Shown here piece by piece: positions 35,882 to 49,310 of a DNA stretch of 64,000 bases. The translations under genes were made by a program, and so were the position numbers. The first letter of the stretch is position 1. The number at the start of each line of letters is the position of its first letter. The notes under the pieces are model-generated. The model was not told where the DNA came from. It saw nothing but the letters and a program-made list of their open reading frames with translations, and searched no databases. Source of the DNA: Lepidonotus clava (lineage: Eukaryota > Annelida > Polychaeta > Phyllodocida > Polynoidae). The DNA lies in the NCBI GenBank assembly GCA_936440205.1, contig OW387136.1:31105927-31169926 (forward strand), given 5' to 3'.

Positions 35882-35907
35882 CACCTTTCCCCCGAACCTG
35901 CGCAGTG
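35882..35907. mobile_element. Left-end fragment of the TA-flanked MITE
   Basis: CACCTTTCCCCCGAACCTG followed by CGCAGT matches the first 26 bases of the elements at 4147 and 15566; the rest of the element is not there. Confidence 0.5.
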
Positions 35908-35909
35908 AA

Positions 35910-38844
35910 CCCTCCTATAGAACACTTGTTCAAAACGAGTCCCATTGAAAGCCATATCCTTATCTAAAGGCTGCCATAAGGCTATCGAACGTTCATGCCT
36001 ATCCCGCTAACAGGGCGTCATTCTATTGAAACAGGTCAATAGGACCACATAAGTCCCTTTCCTATCATGCTACGCAAGGAACACTATAGTCACCATACGG
36101 ATATATATACATATCAAGGTAACTTAAATGGACTAACTTATGAAAAATAAGATGTGGATCATATCAAGGGCAGTGGTGACGACACGAGAAAGTTGAAATC
36201 CTGCTCTTTGCATGTCTAACCGCATAGATCATGACATGCCAACAACCCACAGTAAGATAATGATTTGCATTTGTTTTACGAGTATTATAAAACTACATGG
36301 AGAAAGGAAAATGAGCTGCCCACACTAGCACTGGAGCCCATCCCATGACAATCTGATGGTTATTTATGAGAACATAGGACCATTAGACCAACCATCCTCT
36401 ATCCAGATACCCAGATCCTAGTAGGTTCTGATGCATTACATCAAAGAGCAAAGCAAAGGTTAACACATGAATCTAAGTTCTCAAATTTCAAGAAAGAATT
36501 TAGATCAGATTAGCAAAGATCGAGTTCATTTGGTAGGGGAACAATAGGTGTGACAGAAACTGAACAAGGTGAGATAGGTTCCAGTCTCTTTATTTTCTTA
36601 AAATGAGTAAATAGCTTTTTTTTGCCTTTCAGTAAGCATCCCAATTTCTTTTTTTATTAAAAAAAGGAACAGTCGATGTGAAAAGACAGCATCTGCTACT
36701 ACAGTGCAGACACTGATAAAATATTCCAATATTCATGTTACCTCATCAAGATTCCATGAATGTCAACATCAGTTATAGATGCCTCAAAGTTCTAGTTTCT
36801 GTGAAGTAAAACCTAAGCACGTTTAAACAGAACTATAATAGGTCGCAAGCATCGTAAGGGTATACCCTTCTACTTTACACCATGTGATCCTCTAAGACAA
36901 AATATATCTTCTTTGAATGAAAGGAACAAGTATATAAACTAAGAATAAAACTGCTGAATGGACAAATATGAAAATTCAATATGAAAAAGAGAAAAAAAGG
37001 TTCCATAAACTTAAAAGTGACGCTTGGTACCTTAAAATAAGTTGAGCGCACTAATCTAAAATCATGTATACATAACTTTCATTTAAAAACAGAGAGTATG
37101 AAAACATATTCTGATCCAATTATGCCTGATTAAAAAGCGTTCAGAGATGTTACAATGTTTTTGAAGTGACAACATATGATAGCCTAGATGTATAGGTGTG
37201 GGCTTTCAAAAATACAGAAGATTGTCTAACTTGTCTACTTTACTGACAAAAGTAGCATGAACACATACCTCTCAATCAAAATGTATTTATAGTTGAACAA
37301 GGAGAATTTATCCAAAATGCAATTGCAATTCTCATACAAACGTATTGGTCGCTATATCCTTATCAACGTTGTTAATATTACACTGCTATGTCAGACCAAT
37401 ACATTCCCAAGTGTGTTACCCAAATCTGGACCGACCATTTAGTTGTTCTAGATATTTGAGACAGGGTTTGGAGCTCTCTAATAGTCAATCAATGAATACT
37501 AAGTTGGTAGGGTTTGGTTAGGGCTATGTATACAATCGTTAGTACAGATTAAGGTAGAGACCGTCAAATGTTAATCCAGTTCTAGGGGACCTTACTGGCG
37601 ACTGTGCTTGTATAAACAGCTAGGTTTGAGCAAAAGATAACCTGTCTGACAGAGATCTGATTAGCAGTTACCACCATTTTGAATTATCACTGACACTGTG
37701 TTCTTTATGAGCAACAATGATAAAGTTCTACATAGGTTTCACTGATACAATGTACTTGAAGGTATACTGTTTTCACGTAGCAGCAGTTTCATCACGTCAA
37801 CATGAATTGTTCAATACAGATACTTAACAGTACGATTATAAATAAACGTTTTTTGAAACAATCTTCGGAAGCTAAAGGCTAATATCTTCAATATCACACT
37901 ATTCTATTAATAAAAAGCTTCCAATTAAATAAAATCTGACGACGTAAATTCTAAATGTTGCTGTGACTAGATTAGCTAAACACTGCAGTCAACAACACTG
38001 CTCTCTAGGGGTATCATCAGGTCACATGGAAGAGTAAATCACACTGTTCCGGGTAGTGGTTTTTGATAAAGAACTAAATCTGTGTGGAGGGGGTGTGAAA
38101 TGACAAGAGCAAATTAAAGGGCTTTCTTTTATAAAATTCCTCCATGTCTTTTTGAGAGATACGTAGATCCCCGACTCACTTGCGGATCCAGGATTTTGAG
38201 GGGGGGGGGGACGCTATTGAAATTGTTTTTCTTTACTGAATTTTTACATTAAAAAATGCTAGATTTTCCGGAAAAAGGTAGGGCCCCCCCGGATCCACCA
38301 CTACCTGTTCTTCCTTTTCTGTCTCACTCAGTAAAAGAGGGAAAATGTAGAGAAGCCTTACCTTGGTCATGAAATGAGCAATGTCTAATCAAATCCTTCA
38401 GCCGGTCAGATCTTGACCTCAGACAACACCAAAAATCAAGAATCACAGAGTAGGCAAACATTTTTCTAAATGCAAATGAGGAGCAGACATAAACTGCTAT
38501 GCAAACCTAAGCCTCTACTCCGAGGATATTCTTCTAGGGTATAACTTGCATAAGATATAAAAATAAATACGTCCCATCTATAAAAACACTATTCTAGTGC
38601 ATCTAGATATAATATTTCATGTAATGTCTATAAACATCAATACCCACGTAAACATAGTCCAAAGACACAGTTTTCATAAGCAGATATCCACATATATTGA
38701 CCAACACATATAATTATTATACTGATTCCATTGATAAAACCTGCGACTCTTTCCTATACATTATGCCAAATCTTGGATAAATAATGAACACATTCTCATA
38801 AAAAGGAAAAGCCGTATTCTTAGTGAGATCAACAGAAAATATTG
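35910..38844. other. Intergenic stretch and likely UBXN11 3' UTR
   Basis: No exon found. The part nearest 38845 should be UBXN11 3' UTR (minus strand), but no AATAAA was located close to the stop; the nearest clear one on the minus strand is near 36588. It also holds the hAT-like MITE at 38177-38303. Confidence 0.4.
38177..38303. mobile_element. hAT-like MITE, CAGGGGCGG family, copy 4
   Basis: CACTTGCGGATCCAGG at one end, CCGGATCCACCACTA at the other, with a G-rich and a C-rich run just inside. Degenerate copy, 127 bp. Confidence 0.45.
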
Positions 38845-41800
38845 TTATTTTTTCAAAATTCGAAGATGAAGTGTTGCATTGGGTACAAGACCACACTGCT
38901 CCAGGGTTGCGCCGTTATCCGTGTACGTCTGACTTGGGAAGGTTGACATGATCTGGTACTGAGGAACGGTAGGCCTGGAGAAAAACAGGTACAAAATAAT
39001 ATTATGAAACCACAACCTGGGATAAACTAAGAGATTAACTGTCTAAATAATTTAAAATCATTTCAGTCAACTGAAATGAAGAAGTGGAAGATTTTTTATA
39101 ACAATCACCCTACCAGCACATTGAAAAATGAGAAATTAAGGAAATCTTGCACATCACGCTATAGCGTCAGTATAATTGAAACCTAAGTGTTATGCAGCCT
39201 GAATGGCTTAGATGCTACTCAATATTTAGGCTCCAAACTGGTAACAGCGCTGATATTTGTCTTATTCTAAAATAACTTACATTTGTTTGTTGAGATAGTC
39301 CCTCAGGTCACTAATAGTCTCTGCGAACCTCATCTTGACAATGAAGGTGTCTCCGCTGTCTGACCTGATGCGCAGAGTGGTCACTTGTCGAGAGCTAGGA
39401 GGGCGACTGTTTTCATCCAAAGCCAGCCTAATAAACAGATGACAAGTAAAAGGGTTATTACAGTGGGAGGCTATATCAAACTCAACAACCAGCCTTTGCT
39501 GGATATTGGATAGTGCTAGTTTATTTGGGGTTAAATGAACATCCAATCAACCTGTTTCGGTCTTCACGATCTTCTTCAGGACATATTCATTAGATTAAAA
39601 AAATAAGTAAAAAAGCTTTCCAACACAATATGGAAATATATTAAAATCATCTAACGAAAAATACTGATTTTTTACTGCTAGAATGAAAATGAATAAGACA
39701 ATATCCGTTTTTTTAAAGACCACTCTTAACATATCCTTTGGTAGTAAATGTATGTAAACTTATATTAGTAGACATGGTATGCTCTAATATAAGACGCCCA
39801 ATAATTGAATAAAGCCAGTCACCTGTCCTTCATTTCTTGTACTGCTGAAGTCTCCACAACCGTGATTTTACTCTGTGATGACCCCTAGAGGATGACAGGT
39901 GAAGTAAAAGAGCATTAGAACAACAACAAAACACGTATAAAAAAGACAATGGTTCTTGCTTGAAATGTATATTTCATTGACATATATTAATGTGTATTAT
40001 ACTGTGATAAGCAGAAATCTCACAATTTTGTATAAAATATGATTTGACTGTATACTTGGCTGGTCCCTAGCTGACTTACCTTTATCATGTCGGCCAGCCC
40101 GGAGCGGACATCAATCACTTTACCGTCCTTTATCACGGACGAAGGCACCTTGTTGAGAAACTGGTCTGCAGACAGCTTAGGTCCTGAAACATAAGTCACC
40201 AGTTCATTTGAGATATTTTGACTAGCACTTAAGATTTAAAAAACTGTGTGTTTAATGATCTGGATGAAAAAGTGGCTTCATTTATGATATGTTTTTTTAC
40301 GACTTTATTACTTGTCTTTCTCTAGGTCTTGCAATCTAATGTCAAGTGACATATCATCATTGTCACGACATGTCAAATTACTGCCTAAGTTTTGGGAAAA
40401 AAAAGACTTGGAAATTGAGCTAGTAGTAATTCATATATATCTGAGATAACGTGAAATTTAGAAGAGCGCCAAAACATATATATAATTGCAATGAGACCTG
40501 TTTATGGATTACTGCTATCCATATAGAATGATAATGATAATGACGATTCTCGGATGCATCATCCAAAATCACCAAAAAGTAGGAAATCCTACAAAAGTAG
40601 GAAAAAGGACACCTCTGTCTAATCTCCAAGTATGGAAGTGACAGAAGATAAGTTGATTCCGCCTCCCCCCCCCCCCCCCCCCCCAAAGTAAAAAAAGAGA
40701 AAGAATAAATAGATAAGATGAAATAAAAAAGAATTTTAAGTTTAACGTTTACCGACTTGAACATACATGTTGCCTAGTGTGGAATGTACCTATTACCTGG
40801 CAGTGTGGACTCTTCCTTTAGGTTTGTGTGCATGCTGGTGGACTTTTCCAGGTTGGTGGGGATCAGACGGGAGGGTTTGGTCTCCCCTCCCAGCACCTGG
40901 CCCACCCCGGTGAAACCCTCACTCAGCCGGTCGCGGAAGTAGACATTGCGCTTGTCCGTTACCTATACAATTTAGAAATACAATCGTTAAGGCAACATAA
41001 CAGAAAAATATGAAAAATGTTGATAATTAGGTCATTTCGATAAGCTAGGCAAATCTTAAAGAATGCCTCAAAGCAGTTCTCATGCTCAAAAAATAACTTT
41101 AAGAAAACAAAATTTACCAGTTTTCCAATTATTCACTCTGCTTTTGAAATGACGATTTTATAATTTTTGACCCATCACCTTGTAATAACTATTTGCTGGT
41201 TTTCATGTACTTACAGAGAATGGTATACCATCAGGATAACGATGCTGGAGCTCTGAGGGGAAGAAGCCGTCCATGAGGTCCTGAACACAGGTTTGGGTGG
41301 TGGGGTCGGTGAAGGGGCGGAACGGGCCGCTGAACAAGACGATACCGTTGGCGTATAACGTCAGCTGGATAGGGTCAGGCATCTGGGAAACCAAAAATCA
41401 TCATAACATAATACACATGTTATCAAATGCAACCAGCTTTGATCCCATTTTCTATTTACTTTTAGGTTACATCTGATCTTTCAGGCAAAACAGTGGGAAA
41501 GAAAAACAGAAATTCTAATTCATATGTCACGTGACAAATGACATGTACATACGAGTAATATTACGGTGATTATCTACATTCACATAAGCAAGAATTTGTC
41601 ATGTTCTTTACGAAGGACATTTTACGTATTCCTTGACAAACCAATTAAAAGAGCCCTTATCATGAGACAATGGCTCAAAGTATCGCTATAGCTGGCGCCC
41701 TGTTCTTTATAGACATATTCCCACCTTGATATTTCTAAAAAGTGTCAGTGCTATAACTAACCTTGAGTCGAGCACCATCTGTGGTATGTTGAATTTTAGC

Positions 41801-44800
41801 TACACCTTCCCCGGCAAGCACGTTCAGCTCCTCGATGTGTTTTATAATCACGTTATAATCCACATGAAATTCCCCTCCAGGCACTGAAGCACCTGCAAAA
41901 AGACAAGGACGAGTTAATGTACGTGTTAGTTTGAATTATTGCAAGAATTGAAATCTTTTAAAGTGGTTAAAAACAAATTTTTAGCTGTGTGATTTTTATT
42001 TTGTTTTTATTTTTAATACAGGTTTAAAGGTTTTGTGTTTGTAGTTCAGTTATGTGTTGTTTTAGTCTTTACCTGAGAATTATAGTTGTATGTATGGAGG
42101 CATCTATTTGTCATACGTTCTTTGCTACAGTTCATACATGACACTCATTATCATAATTTGATAAAAATAAATTAATATCTCAACGATCAACATTATTACA
42201 TATAGGCCGTTTCTGGACATGGGAATGAAGATTCTGGTCAATAGCTCAAGATAGAATATTATTCAAACTATTGCAGTACATCTGCCACTAAAAAAATGTC
42301 TATTCAGAGCCGTTTGAGAAACTAGAAGGTTATACAGCTCGAGAATAATCGCACCATTACGGATATCCAACTGAGATTTTAGTGAATTGAATAGGACAAT
42401 ATCTATCACTATTGTTCAAATAGCGCCAATGCAAATTTAAATCTTCAGACATTATTGAATATTTCTGAAAGATTTGAAAAAGATTTAAGGATTTTTATTT
42501 CTTGGATATCTTGAAAACGGCGCGATTGTCCTTAAGTATACATTATCCGCCTACATATAGGATATTTATATCTGCAACGTGTTAGTCAATCTATCAGGTT
42601 TTATGTAAAATTATATTTACTAAAATTATATTTACTAATGGCTTGTCTACAATAATGCAAAAGTACACCACTAAGTACTGTAAAGTCATGGAATAAGCAA
42701 AGTCTCCTATCAAAAGTCTTACAATCTTCAAAGTCTGATTCTGTAAAGGACAGGGAATGCAATGTAAATGTCTGTTACTGTGTCTGCATTACACAGATAT
42801 GCAAGTGAACATAGACAGCTACAAAAATAATCTAAAAGAATCGGGTGTAAAGACCTTTGAAGGAAACATTTATTTCCTACAAACTTAGCCTCTGAAGATA
42901 TTTGAGAAAAAAAATGTTTACAAACTAATTGTGTTTGCAAAATCATTTGATAGTAAACAGTTTTAAACTTGATTATGCTCTAGTATGAATATTTAACAAT
43001 ACTATGGAAAACCAAGTTCATTGTATTCATTTATTTATCAATAACAAAATTAAATATTAATTGACTTGTTATACAACATTTTACAAGAATTAGTATCCCA
43101 CCTGGACGCCAGACAGTCGACTCTGGCGATCCCTCGTCTGATACAGATTCCAGACCGTCATCTGAGATTTCGTCCTCATCCGTTTTCTGACCAACCCAGA
43201 TCATACCATAGTCAGCTAAGAATGCCTAAAAAATGGAGAAAAAAACACGGAAATATAAATAAAGCCTTGGTATTATTGATCAAAATTGTGTTTCTGTGAT
43301 AGATTTCAATTATAGTTCATTGTGAGTATCGGTGACTGAAGGAAATTAAAGAGTACGTTTTGGATAATCCAGATATGATACAGATTTTGACGTTCCTCCC
43401 CTTAGTCACTGATTTGCTTTGGTGAGATAAGTAGCATAGAATAAAAAAAATACCTACTTCCATTTGGTGGACTTGTTTTTGAAGCCGTAAACATTGCTTT
43501 TCTAGCTCGTGGCACCGACCTGGATTCCCTTCATCTGTAAATCAAACACGAGAGTTATAGGTTCAACTTACCACCCTCTTGTACTCCTTAGAATTGCAAG
43601 ATCAGGATACCAACCCAAATTCCATTTTCAAATTCCCTGTGTTTCCTTGAGATTTCCCTGTCCCACAGCAATTTTTCCCTGTGTCAAATCCAGCGAATTG
43701 TTCAAATTTAAAAGCCCCTGCATGCAGACAAAAAATGGACAACCCAATAACAAAAAGTCAAATCTCTAATATCTTGAGAATAAGGAATTACAGAACCTGG
43801 CCAAATGAAACTCCCTGTGTTTTGGCAAAATTTGAAAATTCCCTGTGTTTTTTGTGTGGCCATTTTCCCTGTTTTTCTCTGTGCAGTTGGTACCCTGCAA
43901 GATTCAATTTCAAGATTGTTTAATTATAATTAGATTTGGGTAATCAGAATGGTACTTTAAATATACGAGATCTGAACTGATATCTTACCTCTGGCCTTTT
44001 GTAGTATCTTTACTTTGTCTTCTAGAATTTGGTTCTTTTTGTCCTGGAAGTAATATTAAAGTTTGTTTAAAACATGTAAATCTATCTATACTCTGAGAGC
44101 GACAAACAGCATACAGTTTCTTACAGTTTATACCAACACTCTCTTATGATCATTGTGTTCCTAACAGAATATTGATAATGGGGTTCATAAAACATACATG
44201 TGAGAGACTGCTAATACAATTTTGTAAGTGATTACACAAACATATATTATAAGCATAATATAAAAGGGTATCAATTAATAGGACCTATTTCTGGTTGAAT
44301 GATGGGCCGCCTCTGATTCAATGAGCGGCTTATGTACAATGATCACTATCATGGGTTCAGTTGTTGGTGGTAAAAGGCAATCTGATGCAGCCTATTGTTA
44401 TGAGTAGGTTTAGAAGAACAGACTGTACTGACCTTTGCTGCTAGTTGGCTGGCTTGTTGGGATATTCTTGCTTCCAATGTACCAAGCCGGGTCATCATCA
44501 GAGACATAAGGTCATGATTACTTGGAGCTGTAAAGTGACGGAAAAAGTAGTTAGTTTACTTCTCATTTTCTTACGTTTCTCATCATGTTTTTTTCTCAAC
44601 TCTGGGATAAACAGTCTGACGACAAAGTTCTACCACTTTCAAACTAACGAATCAACAGCACTTCTAAACGAATCAGTTCGCTTCCAGGGTAAGGTCTGGA
44701 AGAAATAACGTCAGGATAACGGATTAATATATGCCTAATTAGGTTACATGTACTTGTAAATGATATTAGCCTAAAAATGCACCCATTTAGGATATGAACA

Positions 44801-47800
44801 TAGGCGCCGTTGTATTGAGAAGGGCACCTGCCAGTGAAATTTGCTTTGGATCGCATACAGTTTCTGTGCAGTTTCAAACGGGTATAAGTGCAGAAACTTA
44901 CAGTTACTGTACATTTAAATCTATACCTGTTGCAGGGGTGACTGATTGCCTCGGAGACCCTGACGTTGTTGATGAGTTTTGTGGAAACAGCTTGGGAAGA
45001 GGTGTGCTCCGGGACATCCGTGAGGCTGCCATATTGCTGGTTACTTCGGCCAGTAAACTAGTCTCATCATCTGTTGAAATCATTAAAGGAATCAATAAAT
45101 TTTACAATTGCTTACTCTATGTCAAAAGCGAATATGACGCAGTCTTTATATTGTTATCTCCTTGAACTACTCGCTTGAATAAATATTACATTCCAATTTT
45201 TGTACCAGAAATTTTGCTCACGTGTATAATCCGGTGTCTTCCTGAATGGCACTGAACTGTGGTAGAAAAATAAATTGGCTTTAATAACCAAGTCATCATC
45301 AATCAATCCTTTCCACAATTAAGAATGTTTACAGCCACTTATAAACAAAATAGACTTCGTAGGAAATCAATACAATATTTTCACTAACAATTAACAAAGA
45401 CGCTATATTGAAATAGATCAGAAATTGTCAGTGGGAATAGGGGCCTAACACTGATATGACCTATAATAATAATAATAAAAAATTCTTTTAACAGTGTGAT
45501 TGATATCTCGCCATCATCCTAGGCCTAGTATTAATACAACTTGACTGTCTTTTTTTTGAATCCCTGAGAGTAAAACAAGAAGCAAATTAGCTACAAAATT
45601 TCGCTCATGCATGAGCGATGGTCGTCCCTCAGTAAACTGAAGGCCCTCCTATTACCAGAACGCTATGTGTAATAAGGGCTATAGGTGCTGACCACCACCA
45701 CCACTCCTGCTGTCACACAGAGCTCAGGGAGGGGTTTAGGAAAGGGTCACTACTAGTAGACTAGGTCCATGCATGATCTGCCATGCACCTAGGGGGCCCT
45801 AGATGGGGGGGGGGGGGGGGGGGTCCCCATGTTGCATGTCGAATTTAAGAAATGGACATGTCCCCTGTCACTAAAGAAAAAGCCATGTCACTAGTGTCAC
45901 TAATGTTATTTGATCTTCGATAATTTTGCATTATATTAACAGTGTCCAAAATTAAGGGTGCATCCTGCATAGGCCTACATCTGCAGCTGGGTGTACAGTT
46001 CTAATGGTGCATAATTTTTAACCACTTTAAATATGTTATTGACATTCAGTATCCGAAATTAAGGTTTTGTTTTATGGTATCACTGGGTTATAGAATTGTG
46101 CACGCGGGGACATTTCTGTGGTTACATTCCTATAATAGATCTAACCTATTTAAAAGGGTGAAAAAGGTCAAATATCAAAAGACAGAAGGAATATTCAGGG
46201 ACTGGCAGTAACCTGACATCAAGGTTAGGCCTTGGTGACCATCAGCCCTTTGTACCGTACCTCCCTGGGCCTCCCTGAATCTTACCCCCTGGTTGCTATA
46301 GTAATGCATGGTGGAAGTGATAATATGCATTTTTATACTAGGATAGAATAATTTCACAGACGATTGCACAATTCTCTCCCCAATAAAAACAACTTACTCC
46401 AACAGCTGTATAGACAGAAGAGAGACGCGGCTTCTTGGTGCCTTTTGGGGGTGCCTGTCCTGAGTGAGCTTACGTTCAGAATTAACAAGGGTCATTAGCA
46501 CCTATCTGGGATATAGGGGGTGCTTTGGCGGTAGGGTTCAAAGGACTGATGACCTCCAGGTGCCTGAACTGATATCAGGCTACTATTTTAATGACCTGAT
46601 GAGCGGGGTGGGAGGCCATCTGGGATTTAATGAAGAAATAAAGGCCTATAGGATTGCGATTTTATGTAGCGCTTAAGCTTATGACAAACTCTATTAATCT
46701 AAATGGGATAGCAGAATTTCTGACTACATGTATTATATTAATTGATCTCGTCATTTTTAAAAATCGTATTGGTCAGGGGTCTGATGGGGGTTCTGCAAAT
46801 TTCACTTACCCAGCGAATGTGAGTTCGTACATGTGAGAGACCCAACCCAGCAGCCCTGCATGGTGCGTCCCTGCCCCGTGGTCAGGGTGTGAAACAGATA
46901 AATAGCCCTTGATAAGGTCTGGGAGTCCCTCAGGTGATTGCCGGCCTGAGCGCTGTGTCTCTTTTCTGTCTAGATACTTGTTGGGTGAACTGAGCAGTAG
47001 TGAGCCACACAGTGCTCACAGTGTCTCGAATATCAAGCCCGACCTATCAATGAGATTTTAATTGGGGGGAGGGAAAAAAAAGACCCTACCTCCCTATCCG
47101 CCAACTCCCTTTCCCCCTCCCCGCTCCCTATACCAATCTTAGATCATGATATTCAACTACCCACCCCCTTTCCCTCCTCCCTTCCGTCCGGTCCCCCCTT
47201 TCCCCCTCTCTACCCCCGCTCCACCTGGGGTACCCCTTTGAAGGTATCAATAAAACCCGGGAGGAGTTGTAAGAGGGACCCAGGTTTCCACCCATACTAT
47301 AGACCGGGGGTCTGGGTCTGATACCATTAACGAGCAGCCAGATGGGTCCGAGCAACGTCTGCTATAGACTACTCGTTAGTCCGAGGGGGACTGAAGTAAA
47401 ACTTTCCCGTGTCACTAATGTCTATGTCGCATGTCGAATTTAAGAAAAGGGTTGTGTCACATGTCACTAAGGTGGCCATGTCACATGTCGAATTTAAGAA
47501 ATAGCCATGTTGCTGTGTCGAATTTAGGGGTCTAGGAGGGCCCTAGACCCCTAAATTCGACAGGGCGACATGGACCTTTTGGGGGCTTAATGACATGCGA
47601 CATGGGATTCTAATGAGATAATGACAGGGGACATTGCAACTTCTTAAATTCGACAGGGCGACATGGCCAATTCTTAAATTCGACAGGGTGACATTGCCAT
47701 TTCCTAACTTCGACATGCGACATCAGGACCCCCCCATCTAGGGCCCCTCTAGGGCCATACCTAGTACTGAGTGACCTATCACCCCGGGCCTATCACTCAC

Positions 47801-48366
47801 CTACCTGGGACTGCCCACCTGTAGGTGACAGTGGTGGCCCTTATGTGAAGAGGTGGGGGTTGATTGGTTCAGGCAGTGGTTATGTAACCCACTTCTGGCT
47901 TCTCACACTACCTGATTCTAACAACAATTGGAGGACAATGCCCTTCAACTGCTGAGCACGAGATTGTGTAACCGGTCATTGAGAACAAAGAGAATGAAAA
48001 GACTAAAGACATGACTGATTGAGGGAGTCCCAACCAATAGCTCCAATTCTAGATCTATATAGATATAAATAGGGACTCCCAAAAATCGCCTAGTGAAATA
48101 GGTCAACATCAGAAGATCTTGCCTAATTTTTCATAGATATCACTGCATTATCAAATAAAAGTTAGGTTGCATTTAACCTATTTCAATAATTTTACATCTA
48201 GGCCTAAATCTTTTTTATTTATGTATTTATTTATTTATTTATTTTTGGGGGGAGGGGGGGGGGGGAATACAAATTAAGAACTTTTTACTCACCCATTCTG
48301 TGATCCACTATTGAAGACTAGGGGCACTTTACGACCTTTACGCAGATTTGATAATGGGTTACTCAT
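38845..48366 (-). CDS. UBXN11: UBX domain-containing protein 11 (UBXN11, socius), 14 exons
   Basis: Complete 503-residue protein (human about 520). Exons in order: 48293-48366, 45222-45256, 44927-45070, 44433-44527, 43989-44043, 43458-43534, 43102-43225, 41762-41892, 41215-41382, 40797-40962, 40080-40183, 39823-39884, 39281-39427, 38845-38974; every phase joins. The start MSNPLSNLRKGRKVPL matches the human start (MSSPLASLSKTRKVPL), fixing ATG 48366. A coiled coil spans about 85-160, then AFLADYGMIWVG. The SEP domain (246-301) has NGIVLFSGPFRPF and DLMDGFFPSEL. The UBX domain (about 412-503) has TLRIRSDSG, the loop IMSTFPSQTY and LVPNATLHLR. UBX and SEP proteins generally bind the p97/VCP ATPase; the human protein is reported to bind Rnd GTPases. 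No signal peptide or membrane segment. Confidence 0.95.
40560..40617. mobile_element. Fragment of the CAGAGATG-ended MITE (UBXN11 intron 10)
   Basis: Shares CCAAAATCACCAAAAAGTAG and a final CTCTG with the right end of 59681-59918; the left end was not found. Confidence 0.4.
43603..43897. mobile_element. hAT-like MITE, CAGG(G)TACCAAC terminus, copy 1 (UBXN11 intron 5)
   Basis: About 295 bp, CAGGATACCAAC to GTTGGTACCCTG. GCAAGAT stands immediately on both sides (8 bp, TGCAAGAT, if the last TG is counted as duplicated target). The interior repeats AATTCCCTGTGTTTT. A relative lies at 63659-63934. Confidence 0.7.
45790..47757. mobile_element. Foldback-like inverted-repeat element in UBXN11 intron 1
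   Basis: The outer arms, about 45790-45905 and 47640-47757, are inverse copies: GGGCCCTAGATGGGGG then GCATGTCGAATTTAAGAAATGG at the left, the reverse complement at the right. Inside the right half, 47398-47690 is itself an imperfect hairpin of short units (CATGTCGAATTTAAGAA) around a perfect 21-bp palindrome, 47516-47536 and 47542-47562, loop AGGGC. A third inverted pair lies between about 46195-46265 and 46530-46600. No coding part. Arms built of short repeats recall foldback-type DNA transposons, but the family is unassigned and the target duplication was not resolved. Confidence 0.55.
48213..48268. repeat. (ATTT)n and poly-G simple repeat
   Basis: TTTATTTATGTATTTATTT units run into a G-rich tract, about 25 bases before the UBXN11 exon 1 donor site on the minus strand. 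Confidence 0.7.
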
Positions 48367-49310
48367 CCTTGTGGCTGGTTACATCTGAGTCACCTAGGCT
48401 AGATCTAGATCTACTGTCCACTACAGGCGGACGTTTGCCTAGCCCTAGTATAGAGTTATTCACAGTGCAGCTGTGTGGTCACAGAGATCAGAAGATTTGT
48501 AAAATAATTTTTTAAAACGATTTTCTATAAAACCAAAATACCTAAGCTCTCGGTTGAAATATAAAAAAAAAAAATCAGGTTAAAATCAAATGCCTATCCA
48601 ATGCTAGGGATAGGCTAACAGCTTTGTTGAACTGAAGTTTTTGAGTTTGAGACGTTTAAAACGTCTAGTTTCAGTTTGTAAAAACTCGAGTCTTGATTAA
48701 AAGCTAATGGCAGCCGTATCATACGGCCATCAGTATGAGATGTTCAATTAAGAACATGGAAGTTTCTATATCATAACAACACGAGGTTGTTTTGACAGCA
48801 GTGCAGTGCATCGTTCAGTCATCCTGACTCAATCAAATAAATGCCGGGCTTCTCTTCGCCTCCAAACCAATGTTATGCTGCCAGGATCATTGAACGAAGT
48901 TGCTTAGAGAGAGTTTGTTCAACCAGAAGATGCTTGTCCAAATTTGAGACGTAAAAGTTCCATTCCCTTGTCATAAAACAGCTATATTATTTCCAGTTAA
49001 GCGTACCGCAACTTGTTTTGATTCACGGCCGCCATGTTGAAAGTTTGTGTGACCCGGAAGTGGTTACTGTTGCTATGAAGCCAAACTCAGACGTAGTGTC
49101 TCAGATCCCCACTAGGTGACGTTTTGGGTTCGCGCCACAGCAGGTGCGTGGGGTTCCTGCAGTTCCCGCATTCGTTGCTTTCGTCATACTATAATCGGTA
49201 AAAAAAATAGTACAACAAATCGATCCGGCTGAGGCTATGGCGTCCCAAGGAATCTGAATTTGGCGCCTTAGGTCACATGACCCTAATGAATATTAATGAG
49301 ATAGCCTCGA
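48367..49310 (-). promoter_or_regulatory. UBXN11: Probable UBXN11 promoter and 5' UTR
   Basis: On the minus strand 660-700 bases before the start codon lie ACATGGCGGCCGTG (YY1-like) and, beside it, a CCGGAAGT ETS site (plus strand about 49052-49059). An inverted CCAAT (ATTGG) lies at about 48865. The ATGGCGGCC opens a 12-codon upstream frame. A housekeeping-type start near 49.0 kb is inferred; transcripts would decide. Confidence 0.4.

Noticed and set aside
49064-49080. RFX X-box in the UBXN11 promoter
   Set aside because: Only one half-site (AGCAAC on the minus strand) matches; the other half does not.
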